Source of the DNA: Phaeosaccion multiseriatum
Lineage: Eukaryota > Ochrophyta, other classes
Direction of reading: 5' to 3'
Assembly: GCA_965112735.1 (NCBI GenBank)
Contig: OZ218954.1
Span: forward strand, 4,154,001-4,218,000
DNA: 64,000 nt
Of this stretch, positions 11,716-22,204 are shown one piece after another. The notes below the pieces were generated by a model. The model was not told the origin of the DNA. It saw only the letters and a program-made list of their open reading frames with translations, and searched no databases. Made by a program: the position numbers and the translations under genes. The number at the start of each line of letters is the position of its first letter. Positions within the stretch are counted from its first letter, which is position 1.

Positions 11716-14700
11716 ATGGGGGATGACACGCTGGACTCGCTCCTTCGTGGCAAGTCGGCGCAGCAGCTTGCGGAAGTCCTTTTGGCCTTGGAAGGGCGGT
11801 TAGTCTGCGCAGGTAAATAAAGTGCATGAGGAGAGGAAGGAGGGGAGGGAGGGGAGCGGAGGGAAGAGAGAAGAGCTGCAAGCTGCTGTGAATAATATCT
11901 GCCTCGCTTTTGTTTCTTTATTCTCTCGACTCTCTCTCTCTCTGTCGCTCCATCCATTCCACGAGACTCCGTCAGAGAAGTCATTCTTCGCACAGCAGGA
12001 GGAGTGACAGGAGAAGTAAGTACAGGCTCTCCTGATGTACGCTCCCCTGACACCAAGCGAGCTCGGTTAGATAAGAAGACCCTCGAGCTCACACCCGAGT
12101 CTGGCCATGCGCTGCAGATGGGGCAGGGTCTCGAGGAGGGAGAGGACGGAGGGGGGAAGGGGGGCGCAGGGACGCCTCAGGACAAGGAGGTCAAAACCTC
12201 CCAAAGAGTGAGTAGGTGCCGATTAGAAAAAGGCGCCAAGGCCGAGGGATCTGCAGACGTCGAGGAGGGCTTAGGTGGCGAGGGAAGTGGTCGGGAGCAT
12301 GGGGAAACAACTGGCGCAGCAGCAGCCGCAAAAGCAGCTGCAGGAGGGGCGGGAGGGAAACCACCGAACAACAAGCCGCAAAAGGAGGGTGGTAAGGCGC
12401 GTCAGCAGCGCGGCGTAGAGCAGCAGCAGAAGCAGCAGCAGCTACACCCCGCCCAGGGACTCAAGAACGCCACGCTGCACGCTGCCAAACAGGCCAAGAA
12501 GCAGAAGAACTGGGAGAGGAAGATGAAGAGAAAGGATAAGAAGTCAAGAAAACGTTTCGACTTCTCGAAAACCTATTTCCGACATGTGGCAATCAAGTTT
12601 CTGTACGAGGGGGGGGGCTACTCGGGGCTGACTTTGCAGGGGAAGAGGTACGAGAACGTGGAAACGATTGAGAAGCATCTCTTTCACGCGCTGAGGACGG
12701 TGCGACTTATTAAGGACGACAGCTTAGAGGACATGGACAGCGAGAAGGAGGATGAGGAGGAGAAGAAGAAGGAGGAGCGGGGGGAGGAGAGGAAGGGCGA
12801 GGGAGAGGAGGGGGAGAAGAAGGAGAAGGAGATCGATAACAAGAGCCAGAAGCAGCCGAAGAAGAAAGATAACAACTCAAGCCGCATGGGTATGGGTACA
12901 GCAAGCTTTGAATACAGCAGATGTGGGAGGACGGACAAGGGGGTGAGCGCCTACGGACAGGTGTCAGGACTGCGGATACGCTCGGCCTTGACGGAGGAGG
13001 AGATTGCATCCGACCCCAAGGCCTCGGGTGAGTGTGAGTGAGAGAGAGAGGGCAGTCGGTCGCAGTCGGTGGCAGTCGATGGCAGCGAATGAGGGGGCTG
13101 TGGGCATCAGGGAGTCGTGTGAATACACAGGCGTACGGGCATGGATGGACTGTGGGGGCGAACTAGTCTAAATTTATGTGCTGTGCCCACCCTCACGTGT
13201 TGTGCGTTCCGGTTCTAGGGTACGGATTTGGGTGGGTGGGTGAGTGAGTGAGTGATCGAGTGAGTGAATGACTGAGTGTGGCAGATTCAAGAGGACTGAG
13301 CATCCCCTCCTCTCTCCTTCGGTCTATCTCCCCAACCCCAATAGGCCCCCTGGGGGACGGCTTCCCTCGACCTGACCCGGAGAAGGGCGGCAAGGAGATG
13401 AAGATGGTGAAGGAGCTCGACTACTGCACACTCATCAACAGGTCACACCTAGAGTTTATTCCTCCTTTTCCTCCTCGCCTCCTTGTCCTCCTTCTCCTCT
13501 TCCTCCTCCCAAGTACCCATCCACTGCCATCCTCCTCCTCCTCCTCCTCCTCCTCTTCCTCCCCCTGAATACCTATACACTGCCATCCCCCTCCTCCTCC
13601 TCCTCCTCCTCCTCCTAACCACCCATCCACTGCCATCTTCATCCCCCCCTAACAGGGCCCTCCCTCCGGACATCCAGGTGGTGGCTTGGGCCCCCGTCAG
13701 CGACCACTTCAGCGCACGATTCTCCTCCATCAACCGCACCTACAGGTATGACAGTTGGTGGTACGGTGGGCTGGTTTCAGCTTCAGGTGCTATGTTGGTG
13801 TTTCAGCTTCAGTTGTGTAAGGTGGTTAAGTGCAATCGCAGTGGCAGTGTTTATGTCTAACTGAACTGCCTACCTACGCACCCACCCACCCACCTACCTA
13901 CCCACCCACTCACCCACTCACCCCCTCACCCACTCACCCACCTCCTTCCTACTTCAGGTACTTCTTTGTGCGTCGCTCTCTCGATGTGGAGGCAATGAAC
14001 CGCACGGCCATGCGGCTCGAAGGCCTGCACGACTTTCGCAACTTGTGCAAGCTCGACACTGCGAACGTGTCCAACTTCACACGCAACATCTTCAGCGCAT
14101 CCGTCAGGCCTGCGTGGGACGGGAGCGGTGGTGAGAGAGGGGAGGGGAGGGTGGAGGTGGGGTGAGGGGGGGGAGGGAGGGGAGGGGAGGGGGGGTTGGG
14201 GGGGGGATAGGTGAAGGGTCTACTTGTGAACAAGACTGAACCTGAAGCTGGAAACTCTCGTGTGTGCTACTCTCTTCGCAGCTGCACAGCATCATAGGCA
14301 TCAGAAGATGGCAGTAGATGGGGAGGGAGAGAAGAAGGGGGGTGGAGCAGATGGTGAATCAGCAGCAGTGGCCAAGGAGGGGGAGGGTCTCCGAGCAGAG
14401 GAGGAGGAGCGGCAGAGGCAGCAGCAAGGGCTGGACGACTACTGGCAGGTGAGCTTGTGTACAGATAGTATCGATGCGTTCGAAATTGGTCGGTGAGCAT
14501 ACGTCATCCGGGAGGAGGGGAAGGGCCTGACGTGAAGCACACACAGCAGTTGGTGATACAGCAGCCCTGACTGATCCTCTGCCGAAGGTGTACATGCCCT
14601 TCTGCCCGCCCCATGCGCCCGTGTCGATATCCTCTGTGACTCACAACTGCCGTATATATATACATGTGTATGTGTATGTATAACAGGTGTGCGTGTTCGA

Positions 14701-17338
14701 GGTGCAGGGCTCGGCGTTCCTGTGGCACATGGTGCGGTGCATCATGGCCGTGCTCTTCCTCGTGGGGGAGGGGGTGGAGAGGGAGAACATCGTTGACTTC
14801 CTCATCGACACTGAAGGTTAGCAAAGGATGCTTCATCGTGCTCTCACTGTCTACCTCTGCCTTTCTCCTGACACTCTGTCTCGGTCCTGTCACCTGTTTC
14901 TATATCGTGACACTCTACCGCGCTCTGACCCTGTCCTGACACTCTGACTCTGTCCTGACACTGCCTGGTGCCTGGTAGGGGCCTGCAAGAACAAGCCCAT
15001 CTACGAAATGGCCCCCGAGCTGCCCCTCGTGCTACAAGACTGCGGCTTCTCAAACTTGAAGTTCGAGCACCAGGTACGTTCATCTTCAACTTGAAGCCCG
15101 AGAAGTTGAAGCTTGGGTACCCCCTCCTCCCCTCCATTCCTTCTTCCTTACCTACCTACCCACCTACCGGCCCACCCACCCACCGACCTAACACCCGTGC
15201 CTCTCCATCTACTGCCATCTCCCCCTCACCCCCCTCCCTAGCCCTACCCCCTCTGGATGCTCCAAAACAAACTCGAAGTATTGTTCGACGAAGCCGCCAT
15301 TCGCACCGCAAGGTAAGGTGCTGTCTCAGCCGCCAAGAGCGTACGCCATAGTGACTACCACCTCCTCCTTCTCCTCCTCCTCCTCCTCCTCCTCCTCCTC
15401 CTCCTACTCCTCCTCCTCCTCCTCCTCCTCCTCCTCCTCCTCCTCCTCCTCCCCCTCCCCCTCCTCCTCCTCCCCCCCCTCCTCCTCCTCCTTCTCCTCC
15501 TCCTCCTCCCCCTCCTCGTCCTCCTCCTCCTCCTCCTCCTCCACCACCACCACCACCACCACCTCCTCCACCACCTCCTCCTCCTCCTCCTCCTCGTCCT
15601 CTTCCTCCTCTTCCTCCCCTTCCTCCTCAATAATCTTCCCCCTCCTCTTCACCCTCCTCCTCCCCCTCCTTCTTCTTCTTCTCCTCCTCCTCCTCCTCTT
15701 CCTCCTCCTCCTCCTCCTCCTCCTCCTCCTCCTCCTCCTCCTCCTCCTCCTCCCCCTCCCCCCCCTCCCCCTCCTCCACCACCTCCTCCTCCTCCCCTCC
15801 AGGATCCGAAACGCCATCGACTCCCTCCTGGGGTACGAGGTCAAGAAAGCCGATCTGGAAGCCATGCTCCAAGGAATGACCAAAGAGAACGACAAGAGGT
15901 AGCGTGAGGAGTGAGAGTATAGTCGGGGGGGGAGCTCTCTCTATCTCTGTCTCTCCGCGTGTGTCTTTCTCCCCATCTCCAGCTCCCTCTCTCACACACA
16001 CATACTGTCTCTCTCGTCTCCCTCTCTTTCCTCTCTCCCCATGTCCCTACTTCTATCACTATGGTTATCTCTTTCCTCCTTCCTCTCTCTCTACAGTGCG
16101 ACTCATCTCAGGGACAAGAACGGCGCCCAGAAGAAGACAGAGGACAAGAAACTGGAACTCAAACTTGGGAACGGCGGAGATGCCATGGAGGTGGGCAGTG
16201 AATGCTCTGAAGGCGGGCAGCATGAGGAATTGGTGATACAAGAGGAGAAGGACGAGAAGGAGGAGGAGGGGAAGGAGGGGGGGGAGGCCGGTGGGGTGCC
16301 AGCAGTGGGAGGAGAAGGGGGTGCCACATGCAGTCGTATGGGTAGCAGCAGCAGTAGTCCTGACACCCACAGTGGAGGCGGTGGGGGGGGGGGTCATAGA
16401 AGCGGGTCTACTGAGATGGAAATGGTGCCATGGGCAGAGGCTTTGGCCACCCTGAGGGGCAAGCGAGGCACTTACTGCATGAGGAAGACCAATGGGGCCT
16501 TACGCGCGGGTGAGTGTAGTGTGTATTGTGCCTCTCCCCTCCCTCCGTCCTTCCTTCCCCTCGTTCGCTCCTGCCTTCCGTCCTTCCTTCCTTCCCTCCC
16601 TCCCTCCCTCCCTCCCTCCCTCCCTCCCTCCCTCCCTCCCTCCCTCCCCCCTCCCTCCTTCCCTTCGTTCCTTCCTTCCTTCCTTCCTTCCCTCCTCTTC
16701 CTCCTCTCCCGCCTCTGCCTCCCTCCCTGCCTTCCTCCCTTATGGTGAAGGAAGTGAATATCAATGATATGGTCACACTTGGAGTGATCAGTGCATTGGG
16801 TGCTCACAGTCTCCCCAATTTGATCTTCACCCTCACCCTCATTCTGCCTGACCTTGCTCGTGCCCCTGCCCCATGCTATGCCCGTCTTCTCCCTCTCCTC
16901 AGCCCCCCGTCGGCTGTATAAGTCAATGGACACACGCCTTACATTACGCACTTACGAGGAGAGTGTGGCGGACCTGCATGGCTACAAGCGGGCACGGTAC
17001 GTAAGCTTACGTGAGGGAGGGACGGAGAGAGGGAGAGAGGGAGGCCCGGTATCACTTCGAGTCGTTTCTACTTCCAAGTTTTGCTTTATTGCCTCCATTG
17101 CTTATGGTTATTTTTGTTGTTCGCTCCTACTATTCACAGATACGACCGTCACATCAGCCTGAAGGAGCGAGGCAAGGACGGGAGGGACCGTGCCTTCTAC
17201 ATGCAAGCAAGGAGGGCGGGATCCATCCCTTTCTACAATCCTGCACTGCTGCTGCCCGGAGCGGGGCCGGAGGGGGGGGAGGGGCAGGACTGGCAGGCGG
17301 TGGAGGAGGAGGAGGAGGAGGAGGAAGAGATGGGGTAG
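11716..17338 (+). CDS. PUS3: PUS3/Deg1-type tRNA pseudouridine synthase
   Basis: Thirteen exons join in phase: 11716-11812, 11996-13027, 13345-13441, 13656-13745, 13958-14130, 14282-14448, 14687-14816, 14979-15073, 15242-15312, 15803-15898, 16097-16509, 16903-16996 and 17140-17338. They give about 917 residues, roughly twice the length of animal PUS3. The TruA-fold core is clear: HVAIKFLYEGGGYSGL, then CGRTDKGVSAYGQV with the catalytic Asp (about D346), then LPPDIQVVAWAPV, HDFRNLCKLD, FLWHMVRCIMAVLFL and ELPLVLQDCGF. The family makes pseudouridine at tRNA positions 38/39. Extra length comes from a Lys/Glu-rich N-terminal extension, an acidic insert inside the core, and a Gly/Glu/Ser insert in exon 11. 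Exons 6 and 11 contain copies of the dispersed intron words in coding sense (KMAVDG and ELVIQ). An alternative exon 2 acceptor at 11981 also keeps frame. Confidence 0.93.
15355..15801 (+). repeat. (CCT)n tract filling PUS3 intron 9
   Basis: About 450 bases of almost pure CCT/CTC triplets lie between exons 9 and 10 of PUS3. They run right up to the 3' splice site and form an extreme polypyrimidine tract. Long open frames here (poly-Ser, poly-Arg, poly-Glu) are artefacts of the triplet repeat. Confidence 0.95.
16570..16695 (+). repeat. (TCCC)n/(TTCC)n tract in PUS3 intron 11
   Basis: Pyrimidine-only tetranucleotide repeat inside the intron between exons 11 and 12. Confidence 0.9.
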
Positions 17339-17982
17339 GAGGAGGAGAGACAGGAGGAGCAATGGGAAGGCTAGCAAGGCGACGGAGGAGGAGGGGAAGG
17401 AAGTTGACGGCGTCGTGCTTGCATCCATTCCTCCATCCATCAGGGCTTTGCAGGCCCTCCTCCATACATACACGAGTCAGGCCTCCGTATCTGACTCACA
17501 GATGGATGGACCTATACGCGAGCAGTGGATGTCAGCGGATGGCAACGGACGGCAGCGGATGGGGGTGGGGCGTGGTCTCTTGCCCCGTTGGGGATGGCAG
17601 TAGACGGCAGTAGGGTGGTGTCAGGGTGGTGCAGCCTTTGGGGGTGAGCAACACAAGGAACTTGCACTTTCTCACTGCTGCTGCTGTCGTCGCTGCTGTC
17701 ATCGCTGTTGTCATCGCTGCTGCTACCAGCCCTCATGCCCTCGCTGAGCTTAAGTCTCTCCGCCACGGCAGCGGGAATTTCAAAATCCTCGCTGAGTGGT
17801 GGGGGAAACGTTCATTTTTCCTTGCACCGGACACTGGCACAGTTTTCAATTCAATTCGTCACTTTCGTAAATTTTATTTTTGCAATTGGACGATGCTTGC
17901 CTACCTCCCCCTTCTTCTACCTTCATTTTTCTTTTCCTGTTTTTTTTTTTTGACAGGTTTCACTAAAAAAAAATTGTTGCTC
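17339..17982. other. Spacer between convergent genes, possible fragment of a minus-strand frame
   Basis: No firm gene. On the minus strand, about 17810 down to 17640 reads EDFEIPAAVAERLKL followed by an acidic Ser/Asp run, which looks protein-like. I found no convincing start or partner exon, so it may be a relic or chance. The plus strand here is the expected 3' UTR of PUS3, with copies of the GATGGCAGTGGATGG-type word around 17560-17610 and T-rich runs at 17815-17960. Confidence 0.4.
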
Positions 17983-18221
17983 TATCACCGACTGCCGCGC
18001 TGCTGCTGCTGTACCACCAACTGCCGCTGATGCTGCTCTATCACCGACTGCCGCAGATGCTGCTCTATCACCGACTGCCGCAGATGCTGCTGTATCACCA
18101 ACTGCCGCTGATGCTGCTGTGCCACCAATTGCTGCAGATACTGCTGTATCACCAACTACCGCTGATGCTGCTGGATCACCAGCTGCTGCTGTTGCTGCTG
18201 CATCACCAATTGCCGTGCTTT
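17983..18221 (+). repeat. 27-bp minisatellite built from the TATCACCAACTGCCG word
   Basis: About nine units of roughly 27 bases, of the form ATGCTGCT-STATCACCRACTGCCG-CWG. Several frames are open: the plus strand reads as LLYHQLPLM units and the minus strand as AAVGDTAAS units. The array lies between PUS3 and ankyrin copy 2, and no start, splice site or homology marks it as coding. The core is the same word found singly at splice sites and inside exons elsewhere in the window. Confidence 0.9.
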
Positions 18222-18332
18222 GTGGTGAGCTGCTCATGTTCTTCCCCGGCGGCTCGTCTTCGCTCCTCTTGGTTAGCTCGAAGCCATGTATTCACAACAC
18301 CTCTCAGTGAACAAAAAACAACTCCTCCGGGG

Positions 18333-20372
18333 CTAAGGGTCCTCCCTGCTTCGCTTCCTCGGCGGCTCATCCCCCTCCGCCTCCTTGGCCAGCTCAAAGC
18401 CGTAGAGAGTCATGAGCGCCTTCACCTCCCTCGACATGGCCTCGATGCAGAAAAAGTCCGCTGCCTGCAGTGCCTGCTCCGCTCTCACCTCGTCGAACAG
18501 CTTCACGCGCTCCCTCTTCCTTTCTTTTGATGCCTCACCACTGCTCCCACCATCTACTTCACCGCCGCCGCCGACCGTCTCGGAGCTGCGGTCAGTGATT
18601 CCATCCGTGTTCTCTGTGCTCAGCTGCCGACGGCGCCCTCGGGTAAGCAGGCTCTTGACGCTACCCGTCGTGACGAACTGCACCACAGCTGCAAAGCCCT
18701 CCTCGGTAAAGTCCACTCCGTCAAGCGTCACCTCCACCTCGTCCTTGGCCTTGCCCTTGATGCCCATGAAGCCCCGCCCCGCCGGGTCCAGCATGGTAGG
18801 GAGACTGCCTGCAGCCGTGTCATGCCTGTCCGAGCCATCAAAGCTCCCTCCCTCCCCTTCAGTCTTGTTCATCAGCAGCTCCATCAGGGGTATGCTCAGT
18901 GTGTACTGCGTGTCCTTGCTCTTCCCCGTCGTCCTGTCTACCAAGCGCACTCTCACCACACGGCCCTCCTTGGCGGCCTCAGAGTATGCAGAGCCGGAAG
19001 AGATGTGTCCAGCTATGGTATTGCAGACACGATCAGCAGATTCGTGTGCCTGTCTTTCCTGTCTGACATACGCCCCGACAACGTCCCCACAATCGCTCTC
19101 GCCCACCAAGGCCATGACCGGATTGGTGACGGCAGCGCCCATCTCCAGCAGGAGTGCCGCCACCTTCTCCCTCCCTCGCGTGGACCCGCTATACATATAT
19201 ATATATATATATTTGCGAAGAATAATAATAACCTTTGCAGGAGCCATGCACACCATCAAGGGGCTGCTCCCCGTGGTGGTCAGAGCGTCGATCTCAGCCC
19301 CAGCCTCCAACAGGAGGTACGCCAGCCTCATGTTACCCCATGCCGCTGCCAGGTGAAGGGGTGCAACGTTACCCTCTCGCTTGGCGTTCACGTTGGATCC
19401 TGCGTCGATCAGCTCGGCTGCAATGTCCATTTTCCCGCACAGCAGAGCACTGTGGAGCGGCGTGTTGTTCTTGGAATCAGCAGCGTCGAGGGAGGCTCCG
19501 AGGCGGATGAGCGCCTTCACACAGGTGGACATGCCCTTCATAGCAGCGAAGTGCAGAGGAGTGCGCTGATCAGAGTCCTTCACGTCCACCGCCAGCCCTC
19601 GACGGATGAGGACGTCGATAAGTTCACTGTGACCGGCACCAGCGGCCTCGTGCATGAGAGAGCGGCCGAACCGGTCCTTCACGTTCAAATCCGCTCCTGC
19701 CTCTGTCAGCAAGGACAGGGCCTCCAATCTCTCGCTGGTGGTGCTCTTGGTCAAACCAGAGCAGCACAACTTGGCTGGTGTACTTCGGCAGAAGTCGTCT
19801 TTCAGCTCGTTCACCTTCGCACCGGCCCTGAGTAGCATCCTGATAGACACAGGACAGCCGGCGCGGGCTACGTTGTGCAAGGCGTAGCTATCCTCCACCC
19901 TGGCCCCATGCTCCAGAAGGTACGACACGATCTTGGGGTGACTTTCGCTCAAGTAGCTGCCCGCAGCGGCAGCCAAGGGAACTAAGCCATACACATCACA
20001 TTTGTTCACATCTGCACCCTCCTCCACGAGCTCCTGCACCAAAGCGAAATGGCCATGGAATGAAGCTTGGACCAGCGCGGTACTGCCATCATCAGCAGCC
20101 TCTCCTCGTGTCATGTCAATGTCCAGCCCGCAGTCCTTCAGCAGCTTCACGCACCCCCGCATCTGCAAACCCTTCTCCTCCATGGTGATCTTGTCCATGT
20201 CAGCAAGAACGTGCAGAGGCGTGTTGCCCTTCCTGTGAAGGGATTCAAAGTTGATGGATGTGAGCATGGCTGCCAGCAAAAAAGAAAGCTCGTCCACACC
20301 AACGCCCTTCCCCTCATGGCTCCCATCACGCCACTCTTGAATCAGCTGCAGGTTCTTGCTCAAGGCCCACAT
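18333..20372 (-). CDS. Ankyrin-repeat protein with BTB-like C-terminus, copy 2 (intact)
   Basis: Single open frame of 679 residues from an ATG at 20372. An N-terminal helical region (SKNLQLIQEW) is followed by about nine ankyrin repeats, with units such as STALVQASFHGHFALVQELV and LIRRGLAVDVKDSDQRTPLH. The C-terminal third has a charged β-rich region (RVVRVRLVDRTTGKSKDTQY) and then VEVTLDGVDFTEEGFAAVVQF-VTTGSVKSL. After a low-complexity Ser/Gly loop comes VKLFDEVRAEQALQAADFFCIEAMSREVKALM. This order resembles a BTB/POZ fold, so a substrate adaptor for a CUL3-type ubiquitin ligase is possible; that is inference. The tail PPRKRSRE is a likely nuclear signal. A run of AT dinucleotides (19193-19212) is translated in frame as alternating Tyr/Ile and is absent from the sister copies. 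The lack of introns contrasts with the neighbours. Confidence 0.88.
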   Translation of the reverse strand: MWALSKNLQLIQEWRDGSHEGKGVGVDELSFLLAAMLTSINFESLHRKGNTPLHVLADMDKITMEEKGLQMRGCVKLLKDCGLDIDMTRGEAADDGSTALVQASFHGHFALVQELVEEGADVNKCDVYGLVPLAAAAGSYLSESHPKIVSYLLEHGARVEDSYALHNVARAGCPVSIRMLLRAGAKVNELKDDFCRSTPAKLCCSGLTKSTTSERLEALSLLTEAGADLNVKDRFGRSLMHEAAGAGHSELIDVLIRRGLAVDVKDSDQRTPLHFAAMKGMSTCVKALIRLGASLDAADSKNNTPLHSALLCGKMDIAAELIDAGSNVNAKREGNVAPLHLAAAWGNMRLAYLLLEAGAEIDALTTTGSSPLMVCMAPAKVIIILRKYIYIYMYSGSTRGREKVAALLLEMGAAVTNPVMALVGESDCGDVVGAYVRQERQAHESADRVCNTIAGHISSGSAYSEAAKEGRVVRVRLVDRTTGKSKDTQYTLSIPLMELLMNKTEGEGGSFDGSDRHDTAAGSLPTMLDPAGRGFMGIKGKAKDEVEVTLDGVDFTEEGFAAVVQFVTTGSVKSLLTRGRRRQLSTENTDGITDRSSETVGGGGEVDGGSSGEASKERKRERVKLFDEVRAEQALQAADFFCIEAMSREVKALMTLYGFELAKEAEGDEPPRKRSREDP

Positions 20373-20600
20373 GCTCTTCAGGCGTTCGTTGTTTAAAGGT
20401 GAGGAGGAGGAGGAGGAGGAGGAGGAGGAGGAGGAGGAGGAGGAGCAAGGAACGGACGGATTTAAAATTTAATTGACATAATTGACGGATTCGGTTAGTC
20501 GGTACTGACGCCATCTGTGACCACGTCCTCTCCCGCCCGTCCGCCCGGCGCTGCCCCCGCTAATTTCCCAAAGCCTTCACGCAAACAGAGTAGTGTAGAG
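20373..20600. promoter_or_regulatory. Divergent intergenic region between ankyrin copy 2 and IDE
   Basis: 228 bases between divergent start codons. It holds a (GGA)n run at 20400-20443 on the plus strand and an AT-rich patch (TTTAAAATTTAATTGACATAATTG, around 20460-20485). That patch is the most AT-rich stretch nearby and a plausible core-promoter area. No defined element was recognised. Confidence 0.4.
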
Positions 20601-20880
20601 ATGGCACCCTCTGTGCCGGACTCAGTATCAGGAGGAATCCCGGACACCGCCGCTCCTCCTCCTCCCGGCTTTGTGGAGAAGGCTGAGCACGATGAACGAG
20701 ACTATAAGACCATTGTGCTGGAGAACAAGATGGAGGTAATATATTGTGTGTGTTTGGTGGGGCTTGGGTGTTGTGTGTGTGCGCGCGTATGCTCGTGCGT
20801 TGTTCCCTCACCTTCCCCTCCTTTCCTTGTTTTATTCTACGTGCCCGCCCACCCCTTTCACCCCCTTCACCCCCCGCCTC

Positions 20881-20913
<33 letters not shown>

Positions 20914-22151
20914 AGGTGCTGCTAATACATGACAAAGAGGCCGACAAAGCCGCGGCAGCTATGGTGAGGACAGCGAGGAAGAGATGCATCCTCACCTTCC
21001 TCTCTCTCGCTCGCTCTCTCCCTCCCTCCCTCCCTCGTCCATCGCTCTCTCCCCCTAAATTTGATGATACAATGGTGTGGTGGTGAGATTATTTCCTGTC
21101 TTAGACAATGTCACGCCCTACCCTGCACTGCCCAGGCTCCGAACTAGACCCTGAGCGTAACTCGCAGCCCCACTCACACCGTGCTTTGTGTCCCGCCTCC
21201 TTGACTCTTGACTCCGAACCTTCCCTCCTGCCCTTCCTCTCCCTCTACTTCTCTTACCTATCCACCTATCTGTGTACCTACCAACCTCCTTGGGTGCCTT
21301 TCTTCTCTATTTATCTGCTATGGGTTGTTGCCATGTTTTGTTGTTGTTGCTGCTCCTCTCCTGCTCTGCCCTGCACCTGCAGGACGTGAAAGTTGGGCAA
21401 CTCAATGACCCTAAGCACGCCATGGGTCTGGCGCATTTCTGCGAGCACAGTGAGTAAAGTAGTTACAGTAACATTGGCAATCACAGTGTTAGTTTGTTCT
21501 TCTCCCGAGCACCCGCACCCCCCCGTCCCCTATCCACTCTCTCTCAATCTCTCAGCTCCCTTCCCTCCTTCCCTCCTTCCCTCCTTCCCTCTACATCTCT
21601 CCCTCTCCCTCCCCCCCTCTCTCTCCCTCTCTCTCCCTCTCTCTCAGTGCTATTTCTCGGTACAGCAAAGTACCCTGACGAAGGCGCTTACAACGCCTTC
21701 CTCAACGGACATGGCGGATCGAGGTATGGGGGGGGGGGGGCAGGATGGCAGTGGATGGAGGCTGGGGGATGGCAGTGGATGGAGCCTTGAGAAGGGATGC
21801 CCAGCGGCTTAGGGTCGTCGAGGTTTGTCAAGATCGAGTCGCTCACACGCTTTCCCCGACGGGAGCTTCAATCTCTTCCTCACTCTCTCATTCTTCCTCC
21901 ATGACTCACTCCCTCTCTCGCTCTCCCCCCCTCTCTCCCTCCATCTGCCTCCCTCTCTATGTGCGTGTGTGCCTCTCTCCTGCATCCCCGCCCCGCGTCC
22001 CTCAGTAATGCCTACACCGACATGGAACAAACGAATTATTATTTCGATGTCAACCAGGAGCATCTCGAAGGTGCGATGGCAGCCTAAGTGTACGGCGAAG
22101 GTACCACATGGCAAGAGGAACTGATTGCTCGGATTAGTCGCCAGACGCGTG

Positions 22152-22204
<53 letters not shown>

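Noticed and set aside
15318-15902. Long poly-Ser/poly-Arg/poly-Glu open frames
   Set aside because: They are readings of a CCT triplet tract inside a PUS3 intron; exons on both sides join in phase without it.
16408-16776. Minus-strand Arg/Gly/Glu-rich protein
   Set aside because: Complement of the TCCC/TTCC tract and of PUS3 exon 11; no independent support.
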